A DNA stretch of 64,000 nucleotides from JAPORK01 sp026710285 (GCA_965201045.1 OZ241746.1:4340001-4404000), one strand, 5' to 3'. Positions 1 through 10,675 are shown, counted from the first letter of the stretch. Translations and numbers: made by a program. Notes: a model not told the origin generated them from the letters alone.

Positions 1-1
1 T

Positions 2-1276
2 ATGGATCTTGAAGTCGCTGTATGGGTGAGTGGATCTCTTTTTTTTGCGTTATTGGGATTGCAACATCCTGCAAAAAATAAACGGCGCATGTTATTTTAT
101 ACTGCCTATTTTTTTGCAGCACTCGCCATGTTAACAAAGGGGCTGATTGGCATCCTATTTCCAGCAATGATATTAGGACTCTATTCACTGCTCTCAGGAA
201 GATGGCAGCTGATAAAAATGATCTTTCTTCCTTCCGGGTTATGTATTTTTTTTGTTTTATGTGCGCCATGGTTTATTCTGATGCAAATAAAGCACCCGTT
301 TTTTTTTCATTACTTCTTTGTTTATCAGCATTTTATCCGCTTTACTCATTCAGGATTCAATAACAGTTTACCTTTTTGGTTTTATCTGCCTGTTGTCTTT
401 TTTGGATTATTTCCATGGAGCTTTTTTATTATCAATGCGATAAAAGATAGTCTCAAAAGCTATGCTAAAGATCAGGTTGCTTTTTATTGTGGCATATGGG
501 TGCTTGCAATCTTTATTTTTTTCTCAATACCTGATTCTAAACCAGTCACTTATATTATGCCTGTTTTCCCTCCACTGGCACTATTGCTTGCCAAAGAGAC
601 AGACAAATGGCTTAACAAAAAAGCACTTTGTATCGTTAGCTGTGTACTGTCAGTTATTATCCTGTTGGCAGGTCTTGCCATTTTACTTTGTACACTGTTA
701 AAATGGTTACTGCCATCCTCTTTACAACAATCATTTTATCTTGCCATGGTCGCTGTTATTTTAATTATTGGAGCAATAACCACGCTTACTTTTTCTCTGA
801 AAAAATGCAGAACTGCAATTTTCACAACGGTTACGACAGCACTCATATTGATATTAATACTAGCTGCTAATATAGCCGGTCAGTTTAACCAGAACAGTAG
901 TCGTTCCCTGGCGTTATTAGTTAAAAATAAAATAACACCGGAAACACAAATTATAAACTACCGCAGATATTATTATGATCTACCACTTTATTTGCAAAAT
1001 ACACAACCAATAAAGGTTGTGTATGACTGGAGAAATGAAAAAAAAATACTGCATAGTGATAACTGGAAACATGAACTTTATCTTGGTATGCAGTATACAC
1101 CGGAAGCAAAAAAAAATTTGATTCTACCCGCTGAATTACGCAGTGTACTAAAAAAACCTTCTTATCTGTTTACTCATATTGGTTATGTTGATGAACTACT
1201 CAATAATTATCCATTATCACTCATATCAACTAGCGGCAATATTGCATTACTGAGTAATCATAACATGATACCCTAA
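2..1276 (+). CDS. Membrane glycosyltransferase, GT39 / ArnT-like, C-terminal part
   Basis: The reading frame is open from the window edge, so the N-terminus is missing; the Met at position 2 is probably internal. At least 424 residues with about eight hydrophobic segments are visible, including a TKGLIGILFP loop and a PWFI...HPFFFHYFFVYQH segment. Both are typical of the GT39 / ArnT-like family (lipid-linked sugar transfer to lipid A, proteins or glycans, in the inner membrane). A soluble region of about 120 residues follows the last membrane helix, as in ArnT. The catalytic DE-type loop lies in the missing N-terminal part, so the donor and acceptor cannot be told. It could be an ArnT-like 4-amino-arabinose transferase or another PMT-family enzyme. 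It ends in TAA at 1276. Confidence 0.75.
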   Translation: MDLEVAVWVSGSLFFALLGLQHPAKNKRRMLFYTAYFFAALAMLTKGLIGILFPAMILGLYSLLSGRWQLIKMIFLPSGLCIFFVLCAPWFILMQIKHPFFFHYFFVYQHFIRFTHSGFNNSLPFWFYLPVVFFGLFPWSFFIINAIKDSLKSYAKDQVAFYCGIWVLAIFIFFSIPDSKPVTYIMPVFPPLALLLAKETDKWLNKKALCIVSCVLSVIILLAGLAILLCTLLKWLLPSSLQQSFYLAMVAVILIIGAITTLTFSLKKCRTAIFTTVTTALILILILAANIAGQFNQNSSRSLALLVKNKITPETQIINYRRYYYDLPLYLQNTQPIKVVYDWRNEKKILHSDNWKHELYLGMQYTPEAKKNLILPAELRSVLKKPSYLFTHIGYVDELLNNYPLSLISTSGNIALLSNHNMIP

Positions 1277-1685
1277 TAACGGGTTGGTGGTTTTTTACAG
1301 GTTACAAATATTGATAAAAAGCCACTGTTTTTCTTATCAGACATGCTGTAAAATCCTGTCTTTTAGCTGTCTTTTGGAGCAGACCGTGGAAACGTCCTCC
1401 ACAGTCCTGTCTCTTAGTCACATTTTTTAGATTTTGAGTTTCCCTCGGGCAGTTCTATTTTCTGCTGAATATACCAATCTTTACTGAATGCACCGTGGGC
1501 TGAGCCTGTCGAAGCCCGGCTGCTCTTTTGACCTCTGGGCTTCGACAGGCTCAGCCCATGGTTTTATGCCATATCTTCGGTAATAGGCAACCTGCCAGTA
1601 TAAAAATAAGCGTTTAAAAAATGATTAAAAGACAGGAGCTAAAGCCCGATTACAGGCTTCGATAAGCTTTTTTCAGCTACTATTT
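1277..1685. other. Intergenic region containing a palindromic element
   Basis: This 409-base stretch lies between the convergent glycosyltransferase (+) and OTU-protein (-) genes. I see no coding frame. It holds the long inverted repeat at 1492-1562 (separate entry) and a weaker hairpin at about 1641-1663 that could end transcription of the OTU-protein gene. Confidence 0.6.
1492..1562. repeat. Long inverted repeat (GGGCTTCGACAGGC type)
   Basis: Arms 1492-1517 and 1537-1562 are reverse complements over 26 bases with one mismatch (G at 1495); the inner 21 bases (1497-1517 and 1537-1557) match perfectly. The loop is 19 bases. The arm core CTTCGACAGGCTCAG is more GC-rich than everything around it. 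It resembles the CTTCGACARGCTCAG palindromes I recall as dispersed intergenic repeats in many bacterial genomes. It could act as a bidirectional terminator between two convergent genes, or be a non-autonomous mobile palindrome. Confidence 0.8.
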
Positions 1686-3473
1686 TCAGAACAGATTTCC
1701 GTGCCCCTGCATAACCCAGGATTGAACGTCATTCGTTGTGACATCAGTATATAAAAATTGTAAGGCTTCCTTTATTTGGTTCAGTTGTTGCTGTGTCAGC
1801 CATGTATCACAGTGATTTATACTTTCATCCAATGGGTAGCAGGCAATAATGTAAGGACTGCATTTTTCTTTTGATATATCAGGATCATCTGGCTCAGGTA
1901 AAATACGGGATCTTAATACGTGTGTGGTTTCCGGATATTTAGCTTTTGGTGTGTCATAGAGATATTGTGGCTTTTCCAATACACGAGACCAGGCATAACG
2001 ACGTATTTCAATATTATAAAGTAATCCCAGCAATCCAAACATTTGGGTATTGCCCCAATATTCTTCCGGAAGTTGTTCTGGTAATGTTAAAAACTGCTCA
2101 CAACAATTAATCATATGCCTGATAACCTGTGCTATATCGTCATTAACAGATTCAATCGCCAGCAAGTTGTTTAACTCTTCAATTAACTGCAGATTATTTT
2201 TTTCCACTTCTAAAAGCAGGTATTGCAAACTATCTGTCATATGTTGTATTATATTACGGCTACTATATAAAGGAGGTGCATGCTTCGTATCCTGAAAAGC
2301 AGACAACATTTTATAATTAACAACATCGGTCATAGCATGATAAAGACAACGACCATCCTGCTCTGTTGGTATATGAATAAAACCCTCCTGTTGCATTTTT
2401 TTTTGAAATAGCAATTCTGCAGAATTATTATTTTTAACATTGTTTTTTTTTGCTTTGTGTTCACCCAACACGCTGTCTGCTGAACTTTTGTTTTTTGGTT
2501 GCTCATACAAAATTAATTCTATTTCAGAAGCATTATCTTGTTTGTTAGCATCACACTGATCGGTATGATCGTCTCTTTGTTCATTGATTTGGTTTAAATT
2601 AAACATTTCACTTAAACGTTTTGCCGGATTTCCCCATTTTTTTATATCACTAATATCGTTTATCAGCTCCAGCCATGTTTTATCCGGTTGAGACAGTAAA
2701 ACTTTTAGCTCTTCCTGTAAGGAAGTCTGATTAAGAATCCAAAAAAAAGTAGCTGTGGTTTTTTGTTGCTCTTTGTGTATGATCCAAAAACTACCATTGA
2801 TTATTTGATTAGGCTGAAGAATTTTACCCTTTTGTAAAAAAACAATTTTTGCATTATCAGGAGAGGCAACAAGGGTTTTGGTTTTATCATCAAGCTGACC
2901 AGAATGAGTAGAAAAAGTAAAAGCTGTAAAATTTTCCTCTTTCTGTTTGTCAAAGGAAACCTGGCAAAAATCACCGCTTCTGATCGTAACAAGCAAATTT
3001 GAACTATCGCTGCCAGAATGAACCATATGGTGAGGACGATAGAGTACCGGTTCATCATACATCAATGGCAGTATCATGATCTTAACAGATAAGCTATCTT
3101 CAGATACCGCATTTTTAATATATTCAGGCAAAAACAGATATTCTTTATCAACCTCTGCTGCCATAAAAACTGATGGTTCAGCTGATACCCATGCATTATA
3201 AGGATGTAGCATTGGAAAATTTTTAATACCAAGGAGTCCATTATATAACGCAGAAAACTGCGGTTTTTTGATATTAAAGCCGGCTACAACTGGATTAACA
3301 GGTGCTCTTTGTAATGGCTGATGAAGATAAAGCATTTTTTCTGACAGTACATCTTCTGTTTGCTTATACTTCATAGACTGTTTGTTGTTTTTAGTCGCAT
3401 TTGTACAGATAAAAAGCAATGAGTAAACAATGCTGCACAGGACAAAACCAAAGATTTGATTTTTATATAACAC
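1686..3473 (-). CDS. Secreted OTU-domain cysteine protease (deubiquitinase-like effector)
   Basis: 595 residues. Residues 1-26 look like a Sec signal peptide ending near CTNA. Residues about 48-293 form a domain shared with the upstream neighbour (motifs PVLYRPHHM, NGSFWIIHK, TATFFWI, WGNPAKRL). Residues about 300-355 are a polar linker. Residues about 360-595 carry OTU family signatures: DGRCLYHA (D373, nucleophile C376), EYWGNTQMFGLLGLLYNIEIRRY at 471-493 (cf. the OTU 'WGG..E..ALS..Y...I.V' block) and H554 in NHCD. OTU enzymes cleave ubiquitin from proteins, a reaction with no obvious bacterial substrate, so a host-directed role is inferred. The start is GTG at 3473, supported by AAAGGAGAG just upstream. 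The canonical HY after the catalytic region is HC here. Function is from family knowledge; activity is untested. Confidence 0.72.
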   Translation of the reverse strand: MLYKNQIFGFVLCSIVYSLLFICTNATKNNKQSMKYKQTEDVLSEKMLYLHQPLQRAPVNPVVAGFNIKKPQFSALYNGLLGIKNFPMLHPYNAWVSAEPSVFMAAEVDKEYLFLPEYIKNAVSEDSLSVKIMILPLMYDEPVLYRPHHMVHSGSDSSNLLVTIRSGDFCQVSFDKQKEENFTAFTFSTHSGQLDDKTKTLVASPDNAKIVFLQKGKILQPNQIINGSFWIIHKEQQKTTATFFWILNQTSLQEELKVLLSQPDKTWLELINDISDIKKWGNPAKRLSEMFNLNQINEQRDDHTDQCDANKQDNASEIELILYEQPKNKSSADSVLGEHKAKKNNVKNNNSAELLFQKKMQQEGFIHIPTEQDGRCLYHAMTDVVNYKMLSAFQDTKHAPPLYSSRNIIQHMTDSLQYLLLEVEKNNLQLIEELNNLLAIESVNDDIAQVIRHMINCCEQFLTLPEQLPEEYWGNTQMFGLLGLLYNIEIRRYAWSRVLEKPQYLYDTPKAKYPETTHVLRSRILPEPDDPDISKEKCSPYIIACYPLDESINHCDTWLTQQQLNQIKEALQFLYTDVTTNDVQSWVMQGHGNLF

Positions 3474-3568
3474 AGATCTCTCCTTTGGTACTAAAGTATC
3501 CTATCTGTTTTTTTAGCCACTCATTTGCTTTTTTTCTGTAAACAGATAATGTATGCAAAAATAAATTT

Positions 3569-4660
3569 TTAATCATTGTTAACAGAGACTTGCCTTTTTT
3601 TATTACGGGAATGCTCTTTTTCTAAACCAAATATTTTATACAACCGCTTGCCTGGGTTTCCCCATCTGTCCTCATCTTTTAACCAGTTCAGCAGTACATA
3701 CCATGGTATGTCAGGATACATAACTAATTTTTGCAACAATCCTTGTAAAGCCGGATTATTGATTATCCAGAAAAAAGTAGCCACTGTTGTTTTTTTATCT
3801 TTATGTATTATCCAAAAACTACCATTGTCTATTTCGTTTGGGTTAATTTTGTTGTTATTTTTATCATAAAAAACAATTTCGGCATCATCCGGAAAAGCTT
3901 CCAATTGATTCTTTGCAGGATTGAAATCTGTAAAAAATTCAAATTTTGAATACATCTGTGAGTAGGAACTGCCTTTAAAACGGGCATCACCAAAATCACA
4001 ATCTGCAATGGTTACTGATAATTTTTTTTTCTTAGTCAACATATCATGAGGACGGTACAATACAGGTTTAGACCATGGTAAAGACATAATGATGATTTTA
4101 ACTTCATCGATATTGTTCTCTGTTCTGAGACCTACTTCCTGTGGAAAAAAAGTAAACGGTCTTACTAAGTTAGCAGCCAACAGAACAGGGTAGTCATTTA
4201 CCTCTACTTTGAAGGGATGTAGTATTGGAAAATCTGCTAAACCCAACATTCCTTTGTAAAGCTTAGAAGTTTCAGGATTAATCAGATTAAAACCAGACGC
4301 AACAGTTCCAACAGGTTGTGATTGCAATGGATTACAAAGATAAATTAAATTTTGCTGCATTAAAGAATCTTCAGAGCTGGGTACATCAGAAGAGCGGATT
4401 GATGAAAAAAAATTTCTTATAAAGTCAGGTTTAACAGTAAGAGGTGGTGAAGCTGCATCTACCTGATCACCGGTCATGTTTCCCGCAGACCAATACTGCA
4501 ATTCTCTTGCAGCATAAGATGAAAAACGCCATAGTATTTCTCTTTCATATGCAGATCTTTTACCACTTTTAGGTATATTTATTTTATCATCAGCAGAAAA
4601 AGCCAAACAACAAAAGAGAATAGTAACGATGAAAACGATAGTTGTATTTTTATACTGCAT
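3569..4660 (-). CDS. Secreted paralogue of the OTU-protein N-terminal domain, no protease domain
   Basis: 363 residues with a clear signal peptide (about residues 1-23, IVFIVTILFCCLAFSA). Residues about 106-347 align throughout with residues 48-293 of the downstream OTU protein: shared IYLCNPLQ/LYLHQPLQ, GFN, LPxxKPVLYRPHDM, DNGSFWIIHKDKK, ATFFWI and WGNPGKRLYKIFGL. The C-terminal OTU protease region is absent; the protein ends about 16 residues after the shared domain. The two genes are same-strand with a 95-base gap, suggesting duplication followed by gain or loss of the protease module. I do not recognise the shared domain; it may bind a target or mediate export. The Met start at 4660 follows a GAGAG purine run. 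Confidence 0.6.
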   Translation of the reverse strand: MQYKNTTIVFIVTILFCCLAFSADDKINIPKSGKRSAYEREILWRFSSYAARELQYWSAGNMTGDQVDAASPPLTVKPDFIRNFFSSIRSSDVPSSEDSLMQQNLIYLCNPLQSQPVGTVASGFNLINPETSKLYKGMLGLADFPILHPFKVEVNDYPVLLAANLVRPFTFFPQEVGLRTENNIDEVKIIIMSLPWSKPVLYRPHDMLTKKKKLSVTIADCDFGDARFKGSSYSQMYSKFEFFTDFNPAKNQLEAFPDDAEIVFYDKNNNKINPNEIDNGSFWIIHKDKKTTVATFFWIINNPALQGLLQKLVMYPDIPWYVLLNWLKDEDRWGNPGKRLYKIFGLEKEHSRNKKRQVSVNND

Positions 4661-5162
4661 AATGACACTCTCTTTTTTTTATTTTAAATGCTTTATTACT
4701 TTTTTCAGAATGAAATCATTTTTGTACTATACATCATACCGATAGCAAATGTAGTACATAGACAAAAGAAGTCAAAACAGAGCAATTACAATATTGCAAT
4801 TGCTGTAGAAAACTTTAATATTACTGCATATTGACGATGAAAATGCAAAAGTTTTGTTAAGTTTTTGAATACACTAAAAAAACTAATTTTTTTGATTTTT
4901 ACAGAGAGAATAATCCAGATCTTTGCTCGATTTTTTACTATGGATTTCATCTGTTTTCTGCTTGTTGTAAAAAGGTGAGTTATAGTATTTTTTAGTTAAA
5001 ATAATGCTCAACACAGATAAACAAAAAACTTTTAAAATCGAAATTTTTATGCAATATTTTGAAGGGAGAAAATAACTAACAATAAAACAGGCATTACCAG
5101 AGAAATTAACTAATATATTAAAATAGCAGGTAGTCAGAGCCTGTTGGAGGCATAGGAAACAT
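4661..5162. other. Divergent intergenic region upstream of fadBA
   Basis: About 500 very AT-rich bases separate the secreted-paralogue gene (-) and fadB (+), so it must hold both promoters. I could not fix a convincing -35/-10 pair or a FadR-type operator by eye. GGAGG at 5146-5150 and AGGA at 5154-5157 are the ribosome-binding candidates for fadB. Confidence 0.5.
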
Positions 5163-7313
5163 ATGATTTATCAAGGGCAAAATGTAGCAGTAAAAAATAA
5201 AGATAACATTGGTTACATTATATTTAATAATAAAAATTCATCTGTTAATAAATTTGATAAAACCACTTTATTTGATCTTGACAGCGCTGTTAAAGCACTT
5301 AAAGAAACTAAAGATATTACGGGTCTTGTAATACAAAGCACTAAAAAAGATTTCATCGTAGGGGCTGATATTACTGAATTTATAAATTATTTTTCTAAGT
5401 CAGAAGAAGAGCTTTTACACTGGCTGACACAGGCAAATAGTATTTTTAGCGCCATTGAAGATCTTCCTTATCCCACCGTTTCTATGATTAACGGTACGGC
5501 ACTTGGTGGCGGTCTTGAAGTTTGTCTGGCCACTGATTATCGGATAATGCATACAGAAGCTACAGTGGGATTACCTGAGGTTAAACTGGGTATTTTCCCC
5601 GGGTTTGGTGGTACAGTAAGGCTTCCCCGCTTAATCGGTGCAGACAATGCCATTGAATGGATCTGTATGGGAAAAACTTTCAAAGCAGAAGAAGCATTAA
5701 AAACAGGTGTTGCCGATGCGGTTGTTGATGAACTGGAAATGCATGCCTGCCACCTTTTAGAACAGTGTCAGCAGCAAAAAATCGACTGGCAGACACGTCG
5801 TAAACAAAAAACATCCCCTTTAGCATTAGGCGCTGTTGAATCAATGATGGTGTTTGAAACAGCAAAAGGTTTTGTTAAAGGTAAAGCAGGACCGCATTAT
5901 CCTTCTCCTGTTGCCGCCATTAAAGCAATGCAAGCTCATGCAGACCTTACCAGAGAGCAGGCATTATTACAGGAATCCAAACAATTTGTCAAAATGGCAA
6001 AAACACCCGTTGCACGCAATCTTGTCACTATTTTTCTGAATGATCAGTTCCTTAAAAAGAAAGTTAAATCATTTACAGAAAAAGCCAAACCGGTCAGTCA
6101 TGTTGCTGTAATTGGAGCAGGTATTATGGGCGGAGGCATTGCTTATCAATCTGCTTACAAAGGTGTTCCGGTACTGATGAAAGATATTGAACAGGAACAG
6201 CTTGATAAGGGAATGGCAGAAGCGTGTAAACTACTGAATAAGCAGGTGGAACGCAAAAAAATAGATATCCCGCAATTAACAAAAATACTCTCTTCCATTA
6301 CCTCAACACTTTATTACTCCGGCTTTGAAGCAGTGAATGTTGTAATTGAAGCGGTGGTTGAAAATAAAAAAATCAAAAGTAACGTCCTCAAAGAAACTGA
6401 AGCTGCGGTCAAATCTGATACAGTTATCTGTTCCAATACATCAACACTGTCCATTACCTCGCTGGCTGAATCATTAACACGCCCTGAAAACTTTTGTGGT
6501 ATGCACTTTTTTAATCCGGTACACCGAATGCCACTGGTAGAAATTATCCGGGGTGAAAAAACCAGTGAAAAAACCATTGCAACCACTGTAGCCTGTGCCA
6601 CTCAAATGGGAAAAACTCCGGTTGTTGTTAATGATTGTCCAGGCTTTTTTGTTAATCGTATTCTTTTCCCTTATTTTGCTGCATTTTCTTATTTAGTGAA
6701 CGAACAGGTAAGTTTCACCTATATTGATAAAATCATGGAATCTTTTGGATGGCCCATGGGACCGGCCTGGCTACTTGATGTTGTGGGATTAGATACCGCA
6801 GTACATGCCACAGAAACTATGGCCAAAGGTTTTCCTGAAAGAATGTCCGCTTCTGAAACAGGTCCTGTTGCTGTACTGTTTAAGAAAGATCGTTTGGGTC
6901 AAAAAAATCATCTTGGCTTTTATCGGTATGAAAAAGATAAAAAAGGAAAACTTGTTAAGCATAAAGATGAACAGGTGATCCCTCTTCTTTACGGAAAACA
7001 CGAATTAACCGAACCAGAAGCTGAAACCATTACAGACCGCATGATGATACCTATGGCGATGGAAGCAGTTCGGTGCCTGGAAGAACGCATTATTGCAAGT
7101 CCTGCTGAAGCTGATATCGCTGTTGTTTATGGCATTGGTTTTCCTCCGTTTAGAGGCGGTATTTTCCGTTATATTGATGAGCTTGGATTAAAAGAACTGG
7201 TAAAAAAAGCAGATGCTTTATCACATATCAGCCCACTCTATGCACCGACAGATCAGCTGAGAACATTGGCTGAAAAAAATACGCTTTTCTACGAGCATTA
7301 CCAGAAACAATAA
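5163..7313 (+). CDS. fadB: Fatty acid oxidation complex alpha subunit (enoyl-CoA hydratase / 3-hydroxyacyl-CoA dehydrogenase)
   Basis: 716 residues, close to E. coli FadB (729). The N-terminal crotonase half carries NGTALGGGLEV with E119 and GLPEVKLG with E139, the two hydratase glutamates at the same numbers as in E. coli. The Rossmann motif VIGAGIMGGGIA starts near residue 316, and FCGMHFFNPVHRMPLVEI around 444-461 contains the dehydrogenase histidine (H448). It catalyses hydration and NAD-dependent oxidation of acyl-CoA in the cytosol as an alpha2-beta2 complex with FadA, whose gene follows 33 bases downstream. It is preceded by GGAGG/AGGA. There is no sign of damage, so the cell probably degrades fatty acids, plausibly host lipids. 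Confidence 0.95.
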   Translation: MIYQGQNVAVKNKDNIGYIIFNNKNSSVNKFDKTTLFDLDSAVKALKETKDITGLVIQSTKKDFIVGADITEFINYFSKSEEELLHWLTQANSIFSAIEDLPYPTVSMINGTALGGGLEVCLATDYRIMHTEATVGLPEVKLGIFPGFGGTVRLPRLIGADNAIEWICMGKTFKAEEALKTGVADAVVDELEMHACHLLEQCQQQKIDWQTRRKQKTSPLALGAVESMMVFETAKGFVKGKAGPHYPSPVAAIKAMQAHADLTREQALLQESKQFVKMAKTPVARNLVTIFLNDQFLKKKVKSFTEKAKPVSHVAVIGAGIMGGGIAYQSAYKGVPVLMKDIEQEQLDKGMAEACKLLNKQVERKKIDIPQLTKILSSITSTLYYSGFEAVNVVIEAVVENKKIKSNVLKETEAAVKSDTVICSNTSTLSITSLAESLTRPENFCGMHFFNPVHRMPLVEIIRGEKTSEKTIATTVACATQMGKTPVVVNDCPGFFVNRILFPYFAAFSYLVNEQVSFTYIDKIMESFGWPMGPAWLLDVVGLDTAVHATETMAKGFPERMSASETGPVAVLFKKDRLGQKNHLGFYRYEKDKKGKLVKHKDEQVIPLLYGKHELTEPEAETITDRMMIPMAMEAVRCLEERIIASPAEADIAVVYGIGFPPFRGGIFRYIDELGLKELVKKADALSHISPLYAPTDQLRTLAEKNTLFYEHYQKQ

Positions 7314-7316
7314 TAA

Positions 7317-8525
<1,209 letters not shown>

Positions 8526-8912
8526 TTAACTGTTACTGATTACACGGGTTTCATTAGCATGCAGTACAGCGTTTTACCTCAACTGTTATTTAATGATATT
8601 GCATGCTTATGTTTTTTAATAGATATTTTTATATAAAAGATAAAGGTTAAATATTAGTAATTTATATAAGCTAACTTCTGTACACCACATCCGGTAATTA
8701 CCAGTCAACAAGAACAGATAGCACAGCCCCAATATAACACCATGGATTACTAGTTCAGTTTATAATTTCTTTAATACTTTAATAGTGTTCATACAGGAAT
8801 ATTATCCTGAAAGTATTTTAAATACACTTGAAAAGCCTTTAAAACAGAATGCTTTTTATCTGACAGATGGGGCTATATCAGCAAAACCACCTTTTTTATA
8901 TAGAAAATTGTC
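8526..8912. other. Intergenic region between fadA and the nicotinamidase gene
   Basis: 387 bases, strongly AT-rich. I see no coding frame, RNA gene or clear terminator. It probably contains the end of the fadBA transcript and the promoter of the nicotinamidase gene. Confidence 0.4.
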
Positions 8913-9581
8913 ATGTCAGTTAATGTAATAACTGGTTTTACTGCATCACTGGATATTGATCCGCAACAGGGTTTTAGTGAGCTTTGCCCCACTGAACTTC
9001 CTGTACCGGGTGCACTGGAAATTGTTCCGGAACTACTCAAACACCATAAAATGGTCAGTATAACCATTGTCTCCCGTGATATTCACCCGCCCGGAGCTAT
9101 CTGGGAGACTCAAAACTCCGAAGAAATAGCAGAACCTCTTGATTTTCCTGAAGTCGATGCAAAATGGTCACCTCACTGTATAGCAGGTACCCGGGGAGCA
9201 CAATTACTCCCCGGACTACCTCCTGTCAGAGAATATAATTATCAGATCAATAAAGGAATGGATACTGATGCACATCCTTATGGCGCTCTTTTTCATGATA
9301 AAGCACAAAGAAAAAGTACCGGATTGTTAGAAATACTCAAGTATCATCATATAAATACCGTTCTGGTGGGCGGTCTTGCGCTGGATATTTGTGTTCTTGC
9401 CACAATAAATCAATTACTGGATAATCAGTTAAAAATTATTTTGAATCTGGCAGCAACACGCTCAGCTGTTCCTGAAAAAACGCTACCTTTGGTAAAAAAA
9501 TTGTTACTGCAAGGTGTTACCATTGTGGAAAATGCCACACAATTGCAGGCTGTTAAACACAGTACAGGCAAAATTATATAA
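8913..9581 (+). CDS. pncA: Nicotinamidase (isochorismatase family)
   Basis: 222 residues. It shows the nicotinamidase pattern: D16 in DIDPQQGF, metal ligands D56 and H58 in SRDIHPPGA and H88 in WSPHCIAGTRGA, catalytic lysine K114 in INKGMDTDAHPYGALF, and nucleophile C160 in VGGLALDICVLAT. It hydrolyses nicotinamide to nicotinate and ammonia in the NAD salvage pathway in the cytosol. It stands alone, converging on the glycosyltransferase gene at 9626. No strong ribosome-binding site is visible before the ATG at 8913. The gene symbol is given by motif match; substrate specificity within the family is inferred. Confidence 0.85.
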   Translation: MSVNVITGFTASLDIDPQQGFSELCPTELPVPGALEIVPELLKHHKMVSITIVSRDIHPPGAIWETQNSEEIAEPLDFPEVDAKWSPHCIAGTRGAQLLPGLPPVREYNYQINKGMDTDAHPYGALFHDKAQRKSTGLLEILKYHHINTVLVGGLALDICVLATINQLLDNQLKIILNLAATRSAVPEKTLPLVKKLLLQGVTIVENATQLQAVKHSTGKII

Positions 9582-9625
9582 AAAATATGTGTATACACGA
9601 TATTTATTGAGTCGTGATATTTTAC

Positions 9626-10675
9626 TCATTCGTTTAGGGCACACTCTGTCTTGTTTGTACCACCTGCTATAGCATTTTTATCATTATCAAATAGCTGCTT
9701 CAGGGTGTGAATGATTATTTTAGTTTTATAATTCCGGGCTCCACAATGGACAAAATAATCGCCATCACGCCATTTTTTATCATTGCCCGAATCGCAAACA
9801 TTCGTTATATTGTCCCAACCTTGTGCTTTGACAAAATCTTCCCGTTTAAATGTATTCATATTTAAATCTTTATCCCGAGAAGGTACAACTTTTATCACCT
9901 GATAAACATCATTCACTCCAGTAAACGTTGAATGATACATTAAGTTACGCAAAACTTCCTGTTCATGCAGTGTAGCTGACTGTCCCTTATATCCATGTAT
10001 TGGATGTACAGAAAGATATAGCCATTGATACTTAACAAAAATACGGGTTGTATCATTTTTTTTGACCAATATAAGACCGGTATTGAGCCTTGTTTTGCAT
10101 ACGTCGTTTGTAACCAGTAGCGAATATCCATCAGAAAAATGTTGAATGTATTGGTCAGGAATCGGCATATCCTGAGTAAAATCATTAATCACAAAATCAT
10201 CATCTAACCACATAATCCAACTACCATCAGGAATATTATCGCAATGCAACAGATCATTCAAAACAAACACTTTGAGCCAGTACTGACGCTTGTTTCCAAG
10301 CTGCTGAGCATATTCTTCAGGTATTACATGGCGATAGTTTATACCCCGGGCACGGGCATAAGCCTCATGATTTGCTTTGGTAAGCAGTGAAAAGGACTGA
10401 TCACCACCAGAGACCATGGTATGAATTTGAGAATGCGGTAAAGGATTATCATCAAATGTAACCTCATCATATTCTAAGTATTGGTAACTTTCTTTATCAT
10501 TTTTTGTCAGATCCAGGAATTTTCTTAATGCCACCCGATCATAGAGGATTCTTGTTTCAAGGTTGGCATCTTCTATTGGTTGGCAAATATTTGCTGAGAT
10601 TTTATCGGAAAAAACCACACAGATTAAGATACAATGTAACAGACAATTTTTTATAATATGATTACGCACAAACAT
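9626..10675 (-). CDS. Secreted GT34-like glycosyltransferase
   Basis: About 349 residues from the ATG at 10675; an upstream in-frame TTG at 10687 is an alternative start. The N-terminus is a signal peptide or anchor (IIKNCLLHCILICVVFSDKISA). The body carries a DxD-type nucleotide-sugar motif in SWIMWLDDDFVIND and a following LNTGLILVKKND segment. This combination resembles the galactosyl/mannosyl transferases of family GT34 (MNN10/GMA12 type), which are best known from fungi and plants. HEQEVLRNLMY and a late HCGARNYKTK fit the same fold. An exported enzyme of this type would lack activated sugar donors in the periplasm, so action inside a host compartment is a possible inference. It is monocistronic and converges on pncA. 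Confidence 0.6.
   Translation of the reverse strand: MFVRNHIIKNCLLHCILICVVFSDKISANICQPIEDANLETRILYDRVALRKFLDLTKNDKESYQYLEYDEVTFDDNPLPHSQIHTMVSGGDQSFSLLTKANHEAYARARGINYRHVIPEEYAQQLGNKRQYWLKVFVLNDLLHCDNIPDGSWIMWLDDDFVINDFTQDMPIPDQYIQHFSDGYSLLVTNDVCKTRLNTGLILVKKNDTTRIFVKYQWLYLSVHPIHGYKGQSATLHEQEVLRNLMYHSTFTGVNDVYQVIKVVPSRDKDLNMNTFKREDFVKAQGWDNITNVCDSGNDKKWRDGDYFVHCGARNYKTKIIIHTLKQLFDNDKNAIAGGTNKTECALNE

Noticed and set aside
5680..7001. Minus-strand frames inside fadB and similar overlaps inside fadA
   Set aside because: FadB and FadA are unambiguous; opposing frames have no support.
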